NCBI GenBank assembly: GCA_963773335.1
Contig: CAVZAT010000004.1
Location: 1,116,001-1,180,000, forward strand
Length of the DNA stretch: 64,000 bases
Source: UBA4742 sp963773335
Lineage (GTDB): Bacteria > Actinomycetota > Acidimicrobiia > Acidimicrobiales > Acidimicrobilacustridaceae
Direction of reading: 5' to 3'
Positions 39,947 through 48,876 of this stretch are shown one piece after another (the stretch's first letter is position 1; each line of letters starts with the position of its first letter). Under the pieces are notes generated by a model. It saw only the letters and a list, made by a program, of their open reading frames with translations, was not told where the DNA came from and made no database searches. A program made the translations under genes and the position numbers.

Positions 39947-42187
39947 TCAGTTGCTCGAGTCGGGGATGATGGCGTAGGTCCCGAAGCACATCTCGTCCTC
40001 GGTCCCCTCGGCGAACACGACGTACTTGGGCGAACGGTTGGGATCGAGCGACCGGTCCCACGAGCACGACATCTCCACCGTCTCGCCCGCGGTGACGTGC
40101 AGTGGTGTGGCCAGCCCGTAGTTCATCTGCCAGTCGAAGTTCCACACCGGGATGTCCAACAGCACCTTCTGCTGGGGCGTCCCCGGTTGCAGGGTCAGGC
40201 GGAAGCTCTTGCCCAGTGTGTGCATGTGACCCAGGACTGCGACGATGTCACCGGTCTCCGGCACCTTGTAGTCACAGGTGGTGTGACCGATGCCGTTGGC
40301 GAACTGGGCGGCCAGCTGCTGAGATGTCTTGCCGCACTCGGCCAACAGCGCCGGCTCGGCCAACGAACCGATCGGGCCGTACTCCTGTCCGTCCTGGGCC
40401 AGGGCGGTGTTGCGGTCGCACAGTGGTGCCACCACCCCGGGCATGCACGGGAGCTCCACCGGGCCGATCGGATTGACGATGTCGATCGGCTTGATGGAGG
40501 CCGTGCCTGGCGTCAACTGCAACGACAGGGAGGTGCGATCTGGCACGGGCGTCTTGTCGTAGTGGTAGTGGATCTGGAGCACCAGCGCGTCGCCGGGCTG
40601 GAGCAGCACACCGGAGCTGTCCGGGTAGATGACCGGGTCCTGACCCGGCACCCACCCCGCCACCAGTCCGGGTTGGCCGAAGCTCGATGAGTCCCCCTTG
40701 CGCAACTTGGCGCTTCCGTCCGCGGCGGAGAGCTTCTTGGACGCGCCCCGGTCGGGCAGGCCCGGTCCGGCGAAGCAGGACCATCCGGGCTTGCCGTCCT
40801 TTCCGCTCATGGCGTCGCCCTCGCTGGCCTGGGTGGCATCGATGTGGAAGATCTGGGCGTGGTGGATCTCGGTGTACTTGTCGGGGGTGACCTCGTAGCC
40901 GGTCATGTAGGTCGGCTTGGTGATGTGGGGATCGAGCACGAAGCAGCGGTAGTCGTTGGGCTCGCTCAACGAGCCCGCATAACCCTGCGCCGATCTCAGG
41001 ACGACGTCGGCGCGCGGCTGGGTGCCCGGCTTGGGCGGGGTCGCCTTGATCGGGGTGCTCGCCGGCTCGTCGAGCTTCCCTCCGGCGTTGGCCCAGGCGG
41101 CGATGGCCGAGATGTCGGCCGCGCTGATCGCCTTGGAGTGCAGCAGTGGGACGCCGAGGCTCGAGGCAGGCCAGGGCGGCATGTACTTGGCCTGGGTCAC
41201 GACCCGCAGACCGTCGGCCACCTGGGAAGCGTCCGCCGCGGTGGCGAGCTGCCAGTGGGTCGCACCCACCTGGCCGGGCTGGTGGCACGACGCACAGTTG
41301 GCGGCGAGGATCGGGGCCACCACGGTCTTGAACGAGGGACCCGAGCCCGAACCCCGAGCCGAGGCGGGGGCGGCGATCTGATCAGGCACGGTGTACTTGG
41401 ACGGGTCGAGCGCGACCATCTTCAGGGTGAGCGAGACCGAGTCACCGGTGCTGATCAAACCGGCCAGGTTGATCGGCCCCACGCCGAAGGTCGACATCTT
41501 CACCGTGGTGGTTGCCGTCGCCGTGAGCTTGCCGCCCTGCACCGATCCGGTCGTCTGCCAGCTGACCGGCGCGGTGATCCCCTTGACGGTCAGGTTCCCA
41601 TTGAGTGTGAAGTGATAGGTCTTGCCTTCGTTCAGCGAGGCGGGAAGCCCGGTGATGTTGGTGGTGGTGAACGACGCCAGCGGGTTGGCCTCGGATTCCA
41701 GGTAGTCCTTGCGGATGGTGGCGTCGCGCAGGTTGTTGTCGGAGTGCAGCTGCTCGAGGTTGATGACGATCTTGCCCACCCGGCTGGCGGACGGATCACC
41801 GGCGCTGATGGCCAGATCCCCCGCGATGCCGTTGGTGGTGCCGGTGGCGTGGTTGGCCGTCTGGCCCACCACGTTCTCGTCGACGCCGTAGGTCACCGAC
41901 GACTGGGTGGGGTCGATGCGGTACACGGTCTCGCCGTTGCCGGCCACCAGGTGCGGGGCGCTGGGCACTACGTAGCTCACGGCCACGTTGCTGACCGAGA
42001 GGACGGAATTGACCTGTGACCAGACGTAGAGGCCGGCGCCAGCGGCGACCACGACCGCCACCGTGAACAGCGACAAGATCCAATGGTGGCGCGAGGCCCG
42101 GGCCATCCGCCGAAGCCGTGAGGGCTGGGAGGACGGCGAGTCGGTATAGCCCGCTTCCGGCTGGCTCGCCATCTCGGATCCTGACAT
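39947..42187 (-). CDS. Membrane-anchored YceI-cytochrome c-copper monooxygenase-like fusion
   Basis: A 746-aa protein from ATG 42187. A transmembrane anchor lies at residues 36-56. A YceI-like lipocalin domain spans about 88-262 (YRIDPTQSSVTYGVDENVVG ... KMSTFGVGP). A cytochrome c-type site CASCH (298-302) is followed by a possible axial Met in YMPPWP (336). The C-terminal part (about 395-740) resembles peptidylglycine alpha-hydroxylating monooxygenase and keeps all six expected copper ligands: H442-H443, H540 (LQIHYHYD), H654 and H656 (GHMHTLGKSFRL), and M733 (DEMCFGTY). It is presumably extracytoplasmic. The cytochrome-plus-PHM core is known in bacteria, but I do not recall YceI being fused to it. 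AGGGGG precedes the start. Confidence 0.85.
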   Translation of the reverse strand: MSGSEMASQPEAGYTDSPSSQPSRLRRMARASRHHWILSLFTVAVVVAAGAGLYVWSQVNSVLSVSNVAVSYVVPSAPHLVAGNGETVYRIDPTQSSVTYGVDENVVGQTANHATGTTNGIAGDLAISAGDPSASRVGKIVINLEQLHSDNNLRDATIRKDYLESEANPLASFTTTNITGLPASLNEGKTYHFTLNGNLTVKGITAPVSWQTTGSVQGGKLTATATTTVKMSTFGVGPINLAGLISTGDSVSLTLKMVALDPSKYTVPDQIAAPASARGSGSGPSFKTVVAPILAANCASCHQPGQVGATHWQLATAADASQVADGLRVVTQAKYMPPWPASSLGVPLLHSKAISAADISAIAAWANAGGKLDEPASTPIKATPPKPGTQPRADVVLRSAQGYAGSLSEPNDYRCFVLDPHITKPTYMTGYEVTPDKYTEIHHAQIFHIDATQASEGDAMSGKDGKPGWSCFAGPGLPDRGASKKLSAADGSAKLRKGDSSSFGQPGLVAGWVPGQDPVIYPDSSGVLLQPGDALVLQIHYHYDKTPVPDRTSLSLQLTPGTASIKPIDIVNPIGPVELPCMPGVVAPLCDRNTALAQDGQEYGPIGSLAEPALLAECGKTSQQLAAQFANGIGHTTCDYKVPETGDIVAVLGHMHTLGKSFRLTLQPGTPQQKVLLDIPVWNFDWQMNYGLATPLHVTAGETVEMSCSWDRSLDPNRSPKYVVFAEGTEDEMCFGTYAIIPDSSN

Positions 42188-42373
42188 CGTGCCCCCTGGG
42201 CGTGGCGGTGCTTCCGGTAGGTGCCGTCGTCTCCCCCAGCACCGCGGTCCGAGGCGCGTGTTGCACCTCGCGTGCAAACTCTAGCCCGGCGCCGGCGGCT
42301 CGGCCGGGTCAGCTGAGCCCTTCCCGGGACCGCTTTCGCTTTCCTTGTCATACCCCCTGGGCACAATTCGGAT

Positions 42374-42604
42374 ATGGAAGCCCAGCTGCACCTCCTGCCC
42401 ACCGACGACGACGTCGAGGCGTCCTGGCGCCTCGACGACTCCACCCGGGCCATCGGTCGCCGGGGCGTGGCCGACGCCCGGGGTGCCTTGCGCGCCGCCC
42501 TGCGTCACCGGGCCCGCCAGGCCGACGAACCCGGTGATCCGCTCGAGGCGACCGACGGCTCGACACGCCCGCAGGCAGTCCGTCCGCACGCGTCGGCAGC
42601 TTGA
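42374..42604 (+). CDS. Small hypothetical protein (76 aa)
   Basis: ATG 42374 opens EAQLHLLPTDDDVEASWRLD, DSTRAIGRRGVADARGALRA and ALRHRARQADEPGDPLEATD. It is charged, probably helical, without cysteines or membrane segments. It is placed 33 nt before the thiolase gene, which has its own -10 hexamer inside the gap. An AT-rich patch just before the ATG may hold its promoter. It is a plausible small gene without a recognised family. Confidence 0.45.
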   Translation: MEAQLHLLPTDDDVEASWRLDDSTRAIGRRGVADARGALRAALRHRARQADEPGDPLEATDGSTRPQAVRPHASAA

Positions 42605-42637
42605 CCCCGCCGTCGACTCCTGGCCTAGGCTCCGACC

Positions 42638-43822
42638 ATGACCGAACGTGACGTCGTGATCGTCGAGGCCGTGCGCACCCCCATCGGGCGTCGCAACGGA
42701 GGTCTCTCCACCATCCACTCGGCCGATCTGCTGGCCACCGCGCTCAAGGGTCTGATCGAGCGAAGTGGCATCGACCCCACCGAGGTCGAGCAGGTGGTCG
42801 GGGGCTGCGTGGGCCAGGTGGGCATGCAGTCCTTCAACGTCACGCGCACGGCCTGGCTCACCGCTGGCCTGCCCCAGAGCGCACCGGCCACCACGGTCGA
42901 CACCCAGTGCGGGTCGTCCCAGCAGGCCACCAACCTTGCCGCCAGCCTCATCGGCTCGGGCGTCATCGACGTCGCCGTGGCCTGTGGCGTCGAGAACCTC
43001 AGCCAGGTCCCCATGGGCTCGGCCACGGCCAAGCCCCTCAACGTGGGCCGGGCCATCCCCAAGAGCTACTTCCCCCAGTACGAGTTCACCACCCAGTTCG
43101 AGGGTGCCGAGCGCATCGCCGACAAGTGGGGCATCACCCGGGCAGATGCCGACGAGTTCGGGCTGCGCTCCCAGCAGCTGGCCGCTGAGGCCTGGGCCGA
43201 GGACCGCTTCGCCACCCAGCTGGTGCCTGTCGATGCGCCCGACCTCGACGAGGATCGCAAGCCGCTCGGCACGACCCATCGTGTCGAGCGCGACGAGGGT
43301 CTGCGCGAGACCACCCTCGAAGGGTTGGCCAACCTCAAGCCGGTGGCCCGCGAAGACGGCGTGCACACGGCCGGCAGCTCCTCGCAGATCTCCGACGGCG
43401 CTGGCGCCGTGCTCATGATGACCCGCGACAAGGCCGACGCCCTGGGCCTCACGCCCGTGGCCCGCGTCGTCGACACGTGCCTGGTCGGCGTCGACCCGAT
43501 CCTGATGCTCACCGGGCCGATCGACGCCACTCAGCGGTTGCTCGAGCGCAACGACATGACCATGTCCGACATCGACCTGGTCGAGATCAACGAGGCGTTC
43601 GCCTCGGTCGTGCTGGCCTGGCAGCGCGAGCTCGACATCGACATGGACATCGTCAACCCCAACGGTGGGGCCATCGCCCTGGGTCACCCGCTGGGTGGCA
43701 CCGGGGCGATCCTCACGGCCAAGGCCGTGCACGAGCTGCACCGGGCCGACCAGCACATGGCGCTGGTGACCATGTGCTGCGGTGGCGGTCTGGGCACCGG
43801 CACCCTCATCGAGCGTCTGTAG
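42638..43822 (+). CDS. Acetyl-CoA acyltransferase (thiolase), FadA-type
   Basis: A 394-aa thiolase. The acylated Cys is in TTVDTQCGSSQQATNLAASL, the catalytic His in NPNGGAIALGHPLGGTG and the second Cys in VTMCCGGGLGTGTLIERL; EINEAFASVVLAWQRELD carries the usual Asn. It catalyses CoA-dependent cleavage of 3-ketoacyl-CoA. Overall it resembles the FadA5/FadA6 steroid-type thiolases of mycobacteria, consistent with the KstR-like regulator in the window, though no KstR-type site is seen upstream. TAGGCT (42626-42631) ends 6 nt before ATG 42638. Confidence 0.9.
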   Translation: MTERDVVIVEAVRTPIGRRNGGLSTIHSADLLATALKGLIERSGIDPTEVEQVVGGCVGQVGMQSFNVTRTAWLTAGLPQSAPATTVDTQCGSSQQATNLAASLIGSGVIDVAVACGVENLSQVPMGSATAKPLNVGRAIPKSYFPQYEFTTQFEGAERIADKWGITRADADEFGLRSQQLAAEAWAEDRFATQLVPVDAPDLDEDRKPLGTTHRVERDEGLRETTLEGLANLKPVAREDGVHTAGSSSQISDGAGAVLMMTRDKADALGLTPVARVVDTCLVGVDPILMLTGPIDATQRLLERNDMTMSDIDLVEINEAFASVVLAWQRELDIDMDIVNPNGGAIALGHPLGGTGAILTAKAVHELHRADQHMALVTMCCGGGLGTGTLIERL

Positions 43823-43928
43823 CTCCGACACCGGCTCGCGATTCGAGCCACCGGTCCTCCGCTCCGGTTCGGGGTGGTCATCGCGGCACCGCCGCCACCA
43901 CTCCTGCACCGAATCGGAGGTGCTCGAC

Positions 43929-44597
43929 ATGGCGTCGAGTCCACGAACCACGTCCACCACTGCCGATCGCGCCCGCTCGATCGCCCTGCTCATCGCCGGC
44001 GCCCTCGCCGCCATGGCTCTGCTCGTCGCCAGCCGTTACGTGCTGAACGCGATCCTGGCCGACGACGGTGCCGGCGGCGGCTCGAGTCCGACGTCCACGG
44101 TCGGGCCACGCACGCGGCTCGACACCACCGTCGAGCGCGTCGTCGACGGCGACACGCTGGTGGCCGAAGTCGAGGGCCGGGCCGAACGGGTGCGCCTGAT
44201 CGGCGTCGACACGCCCGAGACCGTGAGTCCTTCCAAGCCGGTGCAGTGCTACGGCAAGCAGGCCTCTGACCATCTGAAGGCCCTGCTGACGCCGGGTACG
44301 GCCATCACTCTGGTCACCGACGCCGAGACGCACGACCAGTACGGGCGCCTTCTGGCCTACGTGTACCGCCACGCAGACGGGTTGTTCGTCAACCTCGAAC
44401 TGGCCCAGGACGGCTACGCCTCACTGCTCACGTTCCCACCCAACGTGGCCCACGAACCGCAGTTCGCCCGTGCCGTCGATGCCGCCCACCAGCGGCGGCT
44501 CGGCCTGTGGGGCACCTGCGGCGGACCAGGTGTGCCACTGGCCGACATGCCAGACGCCACCCCCACCACCGCCCGGGAACGGGTCCCGGGCGGATAG
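43929..44597 (+). CDS. Membrane-anchored thermonuclease (SNase) family protein
   Basis: A 222-aa protein: N-terminal transmembrane helix (SIALLIAGALAAMALLVA), a Gly/Ser linker, then a staphylococcal-nuclease OB fold. Active-site residues are in VERVVDGDTLVAEVEGRAER, VRLIGVDTPETVSPSKPVQC (Arg, Asp, Glu) and DQYGRLLAYVYRHADGLFVN (second Arg). LWGTCGG at the end is common in this group. It is expected to cleave extracellular nucleic acid. ATG 43929 follows GGAGGTG. No leaderless hexamer. The gene ends 10 nt before the ChbG gene. Confidence 0.84.
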   Translation: MASSPRTTSTTADRARSIALLIAGALAAMALLVASRYVLNAILADDGAGGGSSPTSTVGPRTRLDTTVERVVDGDTLVAEVEGRAERVRLIGVDTPETVSPSKPVQCYGKQASDHLKALLTPGTAITLVTDAETHDQYGRLLAYVYRHADGLFVNLELAQDGYASLLTFPPNVAHEPQFARAVDAAHQRRLGLWGTCGGPGVPLADMPDATPTTARERVPGG

Positions 44598-44607
44598 CGT
44601 CTCGGAG

Positions 44608-45446
44608 ATGACGACGCTGGCGCAACGCCTGGGCTTCGCGGCCGACGACCGTGTGCTGGTGATCAACTGCGACGACCTGGGGATGTGCCACGCGGCCAAC
44701 GCCGGGGTGTACGAGAGCCTGCGCACTGGTGTGGCCACCAGCGCCACGCTGATGGTGCCGTGCCCGTGGGCTCGCGAGGCCGCGGCCCGCTACCTGGGCG
44801 AAGACGTCGGTGTCCACCTCACGCTCAACTCCGAGTGGGATCTCTACCGGTGGGGTCCGATCACCCAGGCACCCTCGCTGCTCGACGGCGACGGCGGCTT
44901 CCCCCGCACGACGACGACGTGTGGGATCACGCCGATCTCGACGAGGTGCGACGCGAGTGCCGGGCCCAGATCGAACGGGCCATCCTGTGGGGCTTCGACG
45001 TGAGCCACCTCGACAGCCACATGGGCACGTTGCAGCTGCGGCCGGAGTTCTTCGACATCTACCTGGAGCTGGCCGTCGACTTCGGCCTGCCGCTGCGGCT
45101 GTCCGGTGCCTCGAGCGAGCGCCTCATCGGCTTCCCCTTCCGCGAGCTGGCCGACCAGGAAGGCGTGGTCTTCCCCGACGCCTTCGTGAACGTGGCCAGC
45201 GGGGTGGGCAGCCGCCGCGCCATCGAGAAGGTGCTGTTCGACCTGCGACCGGGGGTCACCGAGGTGTACCTGCATCCGGCCGCCGACACGCCCGAGCTGC
45301 GGGCGCTGGCCCCCGACTGGGCCGATCGTGTCGACGACCACCACCTTCTCGTGCTCGACGCCGCGCTGCGGGCCCGACTCGACCGGGCCGGCGTCAAGCT
45401 GATCGGCTACCGCCCGCTGCGCGACCTGCAACGCAAGGGCACCTGA
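44608..45446 (+). CDS. ChbG/HpnK (YdjC-like) deacetylase (frameshifted)
   Basis: A carbohydrate deacetylase of the YdjC/ChbG/HpnK family. The metal and catalytic residues are visible: RVLVINCDDLGMCHAAN (Asp-Asp), VGVHLTLNSEW (His) and DVSHLDSHMGTLQLRPEF (His). The frame breaks near 44908, where a C-run appears one base short: GDGGFP then DDDVWDHADLDEVRRECRAQ in the new frame, ending LRDLQRKGT. TAGCGT (44595-44600) ends 7 nt before ATG 44608, inside the stop codon region of the nuclease gene. It removes acetyl groups from N-acetylglucosamine-containing or hopanoid substrates. The exact one is unknown. Confidence 0.82.
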
Positions 45447-45472
45447 CCACGCCGCTCAGCTTGCGCTCGGGC

Positions 45473-46333
45473 TCACGGCCGGGCCTTGCGGTAGGTGCGG
45501 AACACCCGCGAGAAGCCACCACCGGCGGCTGCGTAGAAACCCACCGGGCCGATCCAGCAGATCTCGACGTCGGTGTAGCCCGCCACGGACAGGTCGGCGC
45601 ACACCTGACCGAGCAGGGCCAGGCCGATACCCCGGTGGCGCCAGTCGTCGGCGGTGCCCGTGGGCCCGAACCAGCCGGCCCGATTGACCGAGTGGCAGGC
45701 GAAGGCGACGGCCTGACCGGTGACCGGGTCGAACGCGCCCATGCAGGTGCCCTGCTCGGTCCCCCGCCGCTGCTCGGCCGACCACTCGGGCCAGCGCCCG
45801 GCCACCAGCCGATCGACGGCGGCCACATCCTCGTCGTCGAGGACTCGCCGGAGCTCGACCCCCTCGGGCACGCGGTGGCGATACGCGGCCGGCACCGACA
45901 TGTCGAACACCGCTCCGCTCTCGAGGTAGCCGGCCGACTCGACCAGGCAGTGAGCCCCGGTGAAGGACACGTCCACGCCGGGCCACAGGAAGAAGGGGGC
46001 CGATCCCGCCAGGTGCGCCTCACCGGCCCCCTGGTCCCAGGCCCACTCCTCGGCCGCGGCCAGCAACCGGCGACCGTGGCCGCGGCGCTGCGCCTCGGGG
46101 TCCACCACCACCAGCTTCAGGAAGGCCACGGCCAGGTCGCCGAAGCGGCGGACCACGGCCGACACGGCCCCGGCGCCGGACGGATCGCCCAGCACCACCC
46201 CGGGATCGTCCCAACAGGTGGCCAGCAGCTCGTCTGCGCTCAGGTGCTCGTCGGGCATCGCCGCCGTGCACAGCGCCGTCAGCTCGGCCGACCGCTCCGG
46301 CCCCCAGGAGTCCACCGCCGAAGGATCGCACAC
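45473..46333 (-). CDS. Double GNAT-domain N-acetyltransferase
   Basis: Two GNAT units in tandem. The first contains FLKLVVVDPEAQRRGHGRRL with the R/Q-x-x-G-x-G/A acetyl-CoA loop (QRRGHG). The second has GPTGTADDWRHRGIGLALLG (RHRGIG) and VEICWIGPVGFYAAAGGGFS. Tandem GNATs include mycothiol synthase-like proteins, but the residues here are too general to assign MshD. The start is uncertain: GTG 46333 leaves 18 nt to the divergent lipoprotein gene, and ATG 46258 is an alternative. The open frame further upstream is antisense to the lipoprotein. Converges with the ChbG gene. Confidence 0.78.
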   Translation of the reverse strand: MCDPSAVDSWGPERSAELTALCTAAMPDEHLSADELLATCWDDPGVVLGDPSGAGAVSAVVRRFGDLAVAFLKLVVVDPEAQRRGHGRRLLAAAEEWAWDQGAGEAHLAGSAPFFLWPGVDVSFTGAHCLVESAGYLESGAVFDMSVPAAYRHRVPEGVELRRVLDDEDVAAVDRLVAGRWPEWSAEQRRGTEQGTCMGAFDPVTGQAVAFACHSVNRAGWFGPTGTADDWRHRGIGLALLGQVCADLSVAGYTDVEICWIGPVGFYAAAGGGFSRVFRTYRKARP

Positions 46334-46351
46334 CTGCCAGACTCGACGACC

Positions 46352-46819
46352 ATGCGCCGGTCCGCCACCCTCGTCCTCGCGTCTCTGGGGCTGGTTGTGG
46401 CTGCCTTCGGGCTCGCCGGATGCTCGAGCGCGGCAAGGACCCCCACGGTGGCCCACACCACCTTCACACCCAAGGTGGAGCTCGAAGTGGTCGTGCACTG
46501 TGCCAACGGGATCGGCTGCACGGGTACGAACCTGCCCGACCAGCGCGTGGTCCTGTCAGGCCCCCATTCGCCCGGGAGCACACAGATCGTGTCCTCGGTG
46601 TCCGAACACGCCGTGCTGGTCGTCACCAGTCAGGCGCCAGGCACTCAGCGCCTCACCGGCACGGTCAAGGACGATCAGGTCTTCGATACCGGTCAGATGG
46701 TGCGGGGCAACACGACCACGGTGGTCCTGTCCACCCCGGGACGCCTGGTCATCACCGACACCACCACCGGTGAGCACGTGACCCTGACCGTGCGTCCCGC
46801 GCCAACCACCAAGGCCTGA
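46352..46819 (+). CDS. Putative lipoprotein (155 aa)
   Basis: A type II signal peptide (RRSATLVLASLGLVVAAFG) leads to the lipobox LAGC. The mature part is a small beta-rich domain with one possible disulfide pair (VVHCANGIGCTGTNLPDQR) and repeated Val/Thr strands (VVLSTPGRLVITDTTTGEHV), resembling carboxypeptidase-regulatory or Cna-B-like folds. Membrane-anchored, outward-facing. A degenerate CAGACT hexamer lies 8 nt before ATG 46352. It ends 15 nt before a long inverted repeat (46834-46885). Confidence 0.75.
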   Translation: MRRSATLVLASLGLVVAAFGLAGCSSAARTPTVAHTTFTPKVELEVVVHCANGIGCTGTNLPDQRVVLSGPHSPGSTQIVSSVSEHAVLVVTSQAPGTQRLTGTVKDDQVFDTGQMVRGNTTTVVLSTPGRLVITDTTTGEHVTLTVRPAPTTKA

Positions 46820-46833
46820 CCCAGGCCCATCCC

Positions 46834-46885
46834 CGAAATCGGTGTAGAAATCCCCGCTCCTGGGGGGAGAACTACACCGATTTCG
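46834..46885. repeat. Long inverted repeat between convergent genes (AAATCGGTGTAGA family, copy 2)
   Basis: Arms CGAAATCGGTGTAG (46834-46847) and CTACACCGATTTCG (46872-46885) pair perfectly over 14 bp. An inner TCCCC/GGGGA pairing can form a second stem in the loop. The outer arms are identical to those of the element at 13332-13383, 33 kb away, while the loops differ. It lies between the lipoprotein and the convergent Mca gene. Confidence 0.85.
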
Positions 46886-46907
46886 CCCGGGGCGCGCCGC
46901 CCCGGCG

Positions 46908-47766
46908 TCAGCGCAGGCCGGCGAACAGGTCGGTCTCGGGGATGGTGGTGTCGACCAGGCTGCGGGCCAACTGGTAGTCGTCGAACGGGTGGATCTGGCG
47001 CATGACCTCGCGGGGCAGTCCGAACCAGAACGGCGAGGTCGGGATCGACCTGGGTGGCGTGGGCCAACAGGGCGTCCGAGCGCACATCGGCATAGGGGCC
47101 GTCGAGGGGCACCGAGGTGGTGATGCGCTCCTCCTGCGACGGCCGCTTGAACCAGTCCTCACCGAACGGTGACTCCAGGCCCAGCTCGAGGAACTTCTCG
47201 TGGGTGGCCAGGATGCGGGCCCGTGACCACATCGTGTAGTAGAGCTTCGACGGTTGCCAGGGCTCGCCCAGCTCCGGGAAGGCATCCGGGTCACCGGCCT
47301 GATCGAAGGCCGGAACGGTGATGTCGTGCACCCGCAGGTGATCGGGGTGGGGATAGCCCTGTTGGTCGTCGCCGTAGGTCACCACCACCTGGGGACGCTC
47401 CCGGCGGATGATCCCCACCAAGCGGCCCACCGCCTCGTCCAGGGGCGCGTTGGCGAAGGCCGCCGGGTTGGCGTTGGCTTCGGTCTCGGGCATGCCCGAG
47501 TCGCGGTAGCCCAGGAACACGACCTCGTCGTAGCCGATGATCTTGGCCGCGGTGGCCAACTCGTCCATGCGGACCTGATGGAGGTTCCGGCGGACCTCCG
47601 GGCGATCCATGGCCGGGTTGAGGATGTCGCCCTCCTCGCCGCCGGTGCAGCACACCAGCGTGGTGCGCACCCCCTGGGAGGCGTAGAGCGCCACCGAGCC
47701 CGCCCCCTTGGACGATTCGTCGTCGGGGTGGGCATGGACCGTGAGCAGCGACAGGGGCGATGCCAT
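46908..47766 (-). CDS. mca: Mycothiol S-conjugate amidase (frameshifted)
   Basis: The N-terminal LLTVHAHPDDESSKGAGSVA is the zinc-binding AHPDDE motif of the GlcNAc-PI deacetylase/MshB/Mca family; the DESSKGA form is that of Mca, which splits mycothiol-toxin conjugates into mercapturic acid and GlcN-inositol. The second zinc His is in VVTYGDDQQGYPHPDHLRVH. CCTGGEEGDILNPAMDRPEV and KLYYTMWSRARILATHEKFL are also family-typical. The frame breaks near 47036; the downstream frame gives PFWFGLPREVMRQIHPFDDY and ends LFAGLR. TAGCTT (47773-47778) ends 6 nt before ATG 47766. It marks the organism as a mycothiol user, hence an actinobacterium. Confidence 0.88.
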
Positions 47767-47857
47767 CCCCGCAAGCTACCGGGGCAGCAGCAGGCCTGCC
47801 ACGACCCCTATCGGGGCGCCACCGGCGCCGGCCCGGCCACCGCTTAGGCTCCCGGCC

Positions 47858-48514
47858 ATGGCTCGTGACACTCGCCGACACCCGATGTGGGCGCCACCGA
47901 CGCTGGCCAAGGCGGTGGTGGTCCTGGCCGTTCTGGTCCTGTCCAGCGCCTGCGCCACCAACTTCCGCGCCATGCGCAAGCCGGCGCCCGGCGTCACCGC
48001 CCCGGTCACGGCCACGACCGCATCCACCACCTCCACCACCCAGGCCGTGATCAGCACCGCCGCGCCCACCCTGTTCGTGCTGACCTCACCCGCCTTCGAT
48101 CCGGGCGGCGCCATCCCGGCCGCCTACACCTGCGACGGCCCCGGCACCTCCCCCGCCCTGTCCTGGTCGAACGTGCCACCCAACACCGTCGAACTGGTCC
48201 TGGCCATCTCCGATCCCCAGGCCAACAGCGCCCTGCAATGGATGGTGGCCGGCATCGAGCCCACCACCACCGGCGTGGCCGCCGGTGCCACCCCAACGGG
48301 CGGCGTGGTCCTGGCCAACCGCAACGGCGCCCACGCCTACGCACCCCTGTGCCCGGCCGCCGGGCAGGACGACACCTACGAGTTCACCCTCTACGCGCTC
48401 TCCAGCCCGTCGGGGCTCACCGCCGGATCCGCCGCCCCCGCCGCCCTGGCCAAGGTGTCGGCCGACGCCACCGGCACCCAGGCCGTGCTCACCGGCGACT
48501 ACCGACGCCCGTAG
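47858..48514 (+). CDS. YbhB/YbcL-type PEBP lipoprotein
   Basis: A 218-aa phosphatidylethanolamine-binding-protein-like protein. A signal peptide (LAKAVVVLAVLVLSSAC) ends with a lipobox-type Cys, followed by a Thr/Ser-rich linker. The PEBP fold shows LTSPAFDPGGAIPAAYTCDG, GTSPALSWSNVPPNTVELVL and the ligand region LANRNGAHAYAPLCPAAGQD DTYEFTLYAL, with the usual D-G/P-x-S-P and Y-P-CPP positions modified to YAPLCP. Bacterial YbhB proteins have no settled function. TAGGCT (47845-47850) ends 7 nt before ATG 47858. Confidence 0.82.
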   Translation: MARDTRRHPMWAPPTLAKAVVVLAVLVLSSACATNFRAMRKPAPGVTAPVTATTASTTSTTQAVISTAAPTLFVLTSPAFDPGGAIPAAYTCDGPGTSPALSWSNVPPNTVELVLAISDPQANSALQWMVAGIEPTTTGVAAGATPTGGVVLANRNGAHAYAPLCPAAGQDDTYEFTLYALSSPSGLTAGSAAPAALAKVSADATGTQAVLTGDYRRP

Positions 48515-48594
48515 TCCGAGCACCGACGAGCAGGACCGACAGCGGGTCGCTCAGAGGTCGGGGGTCAGGTCGCCGACGTCGGCGGCCGGCCCGG

Positions 48595-48750
48595 TCATGC
48601 CGGTGCGGCTCGGCTGGCGTGGCGCCGCTCCCAGTACTCGGCCGGGTCGCGGTAGTCGCCCGGAAGACCGCCGGGCAGGCGGGACTTGAAACGGCGGTAG
48701 AGGCGGCGCGTCGGGGAGATCGTGTTGTCGGCCCTGGGCAGTCGCACCAT
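48595..48750 (-). CDS. Short protein resembling a methyltransferase N-terminus (51 aa)
   Basis: ATG 48750 starts VRLPRADNTISPTRRLYRRF, KSRLPGGLPGDYRDPAEYWE, RRHASRAAPA and a stop. The DYRDPAEYWERRH phrase resembles the first residues of a class I methyltransferase, so this may be a 5' remnant. A one-base shift at its end would add TGPAADVGDLTPDL and end at 48551, giving about 66 aa. It shares the region with the divergent LemA gene. Composition (codon third positions) looks coding. Whether the short protein is functional is uncertain. Confidence 0.45.
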   Translation of the reverse strand: MVRLPRADNTISPTRRLYRRFKSRLPGGLPGDYRDPAEYWERRHASRAAPA

Positions 48751-48876
48751 CTTTTCTCGGACACCGTACGGCTGCGAGGTGTCGGGTCAGGGTATACCCG
48801 GCCGGACCCTCCGAGGCTCCATGACGTCCCCGCCTGCTCGCCAGCGCGGGCCGTGCAACCCGAATAGCGTGGACCG

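Noticed and set aside
44600..45446. Programmed +1/-1 frameshifting as an explanation for the split ChbG, Nudix, DnaE2 and similar genes
   Set aside because: The breaks share no slippery sequence or stop context, and affect too many unrelated genes; assembly indels explain them better.
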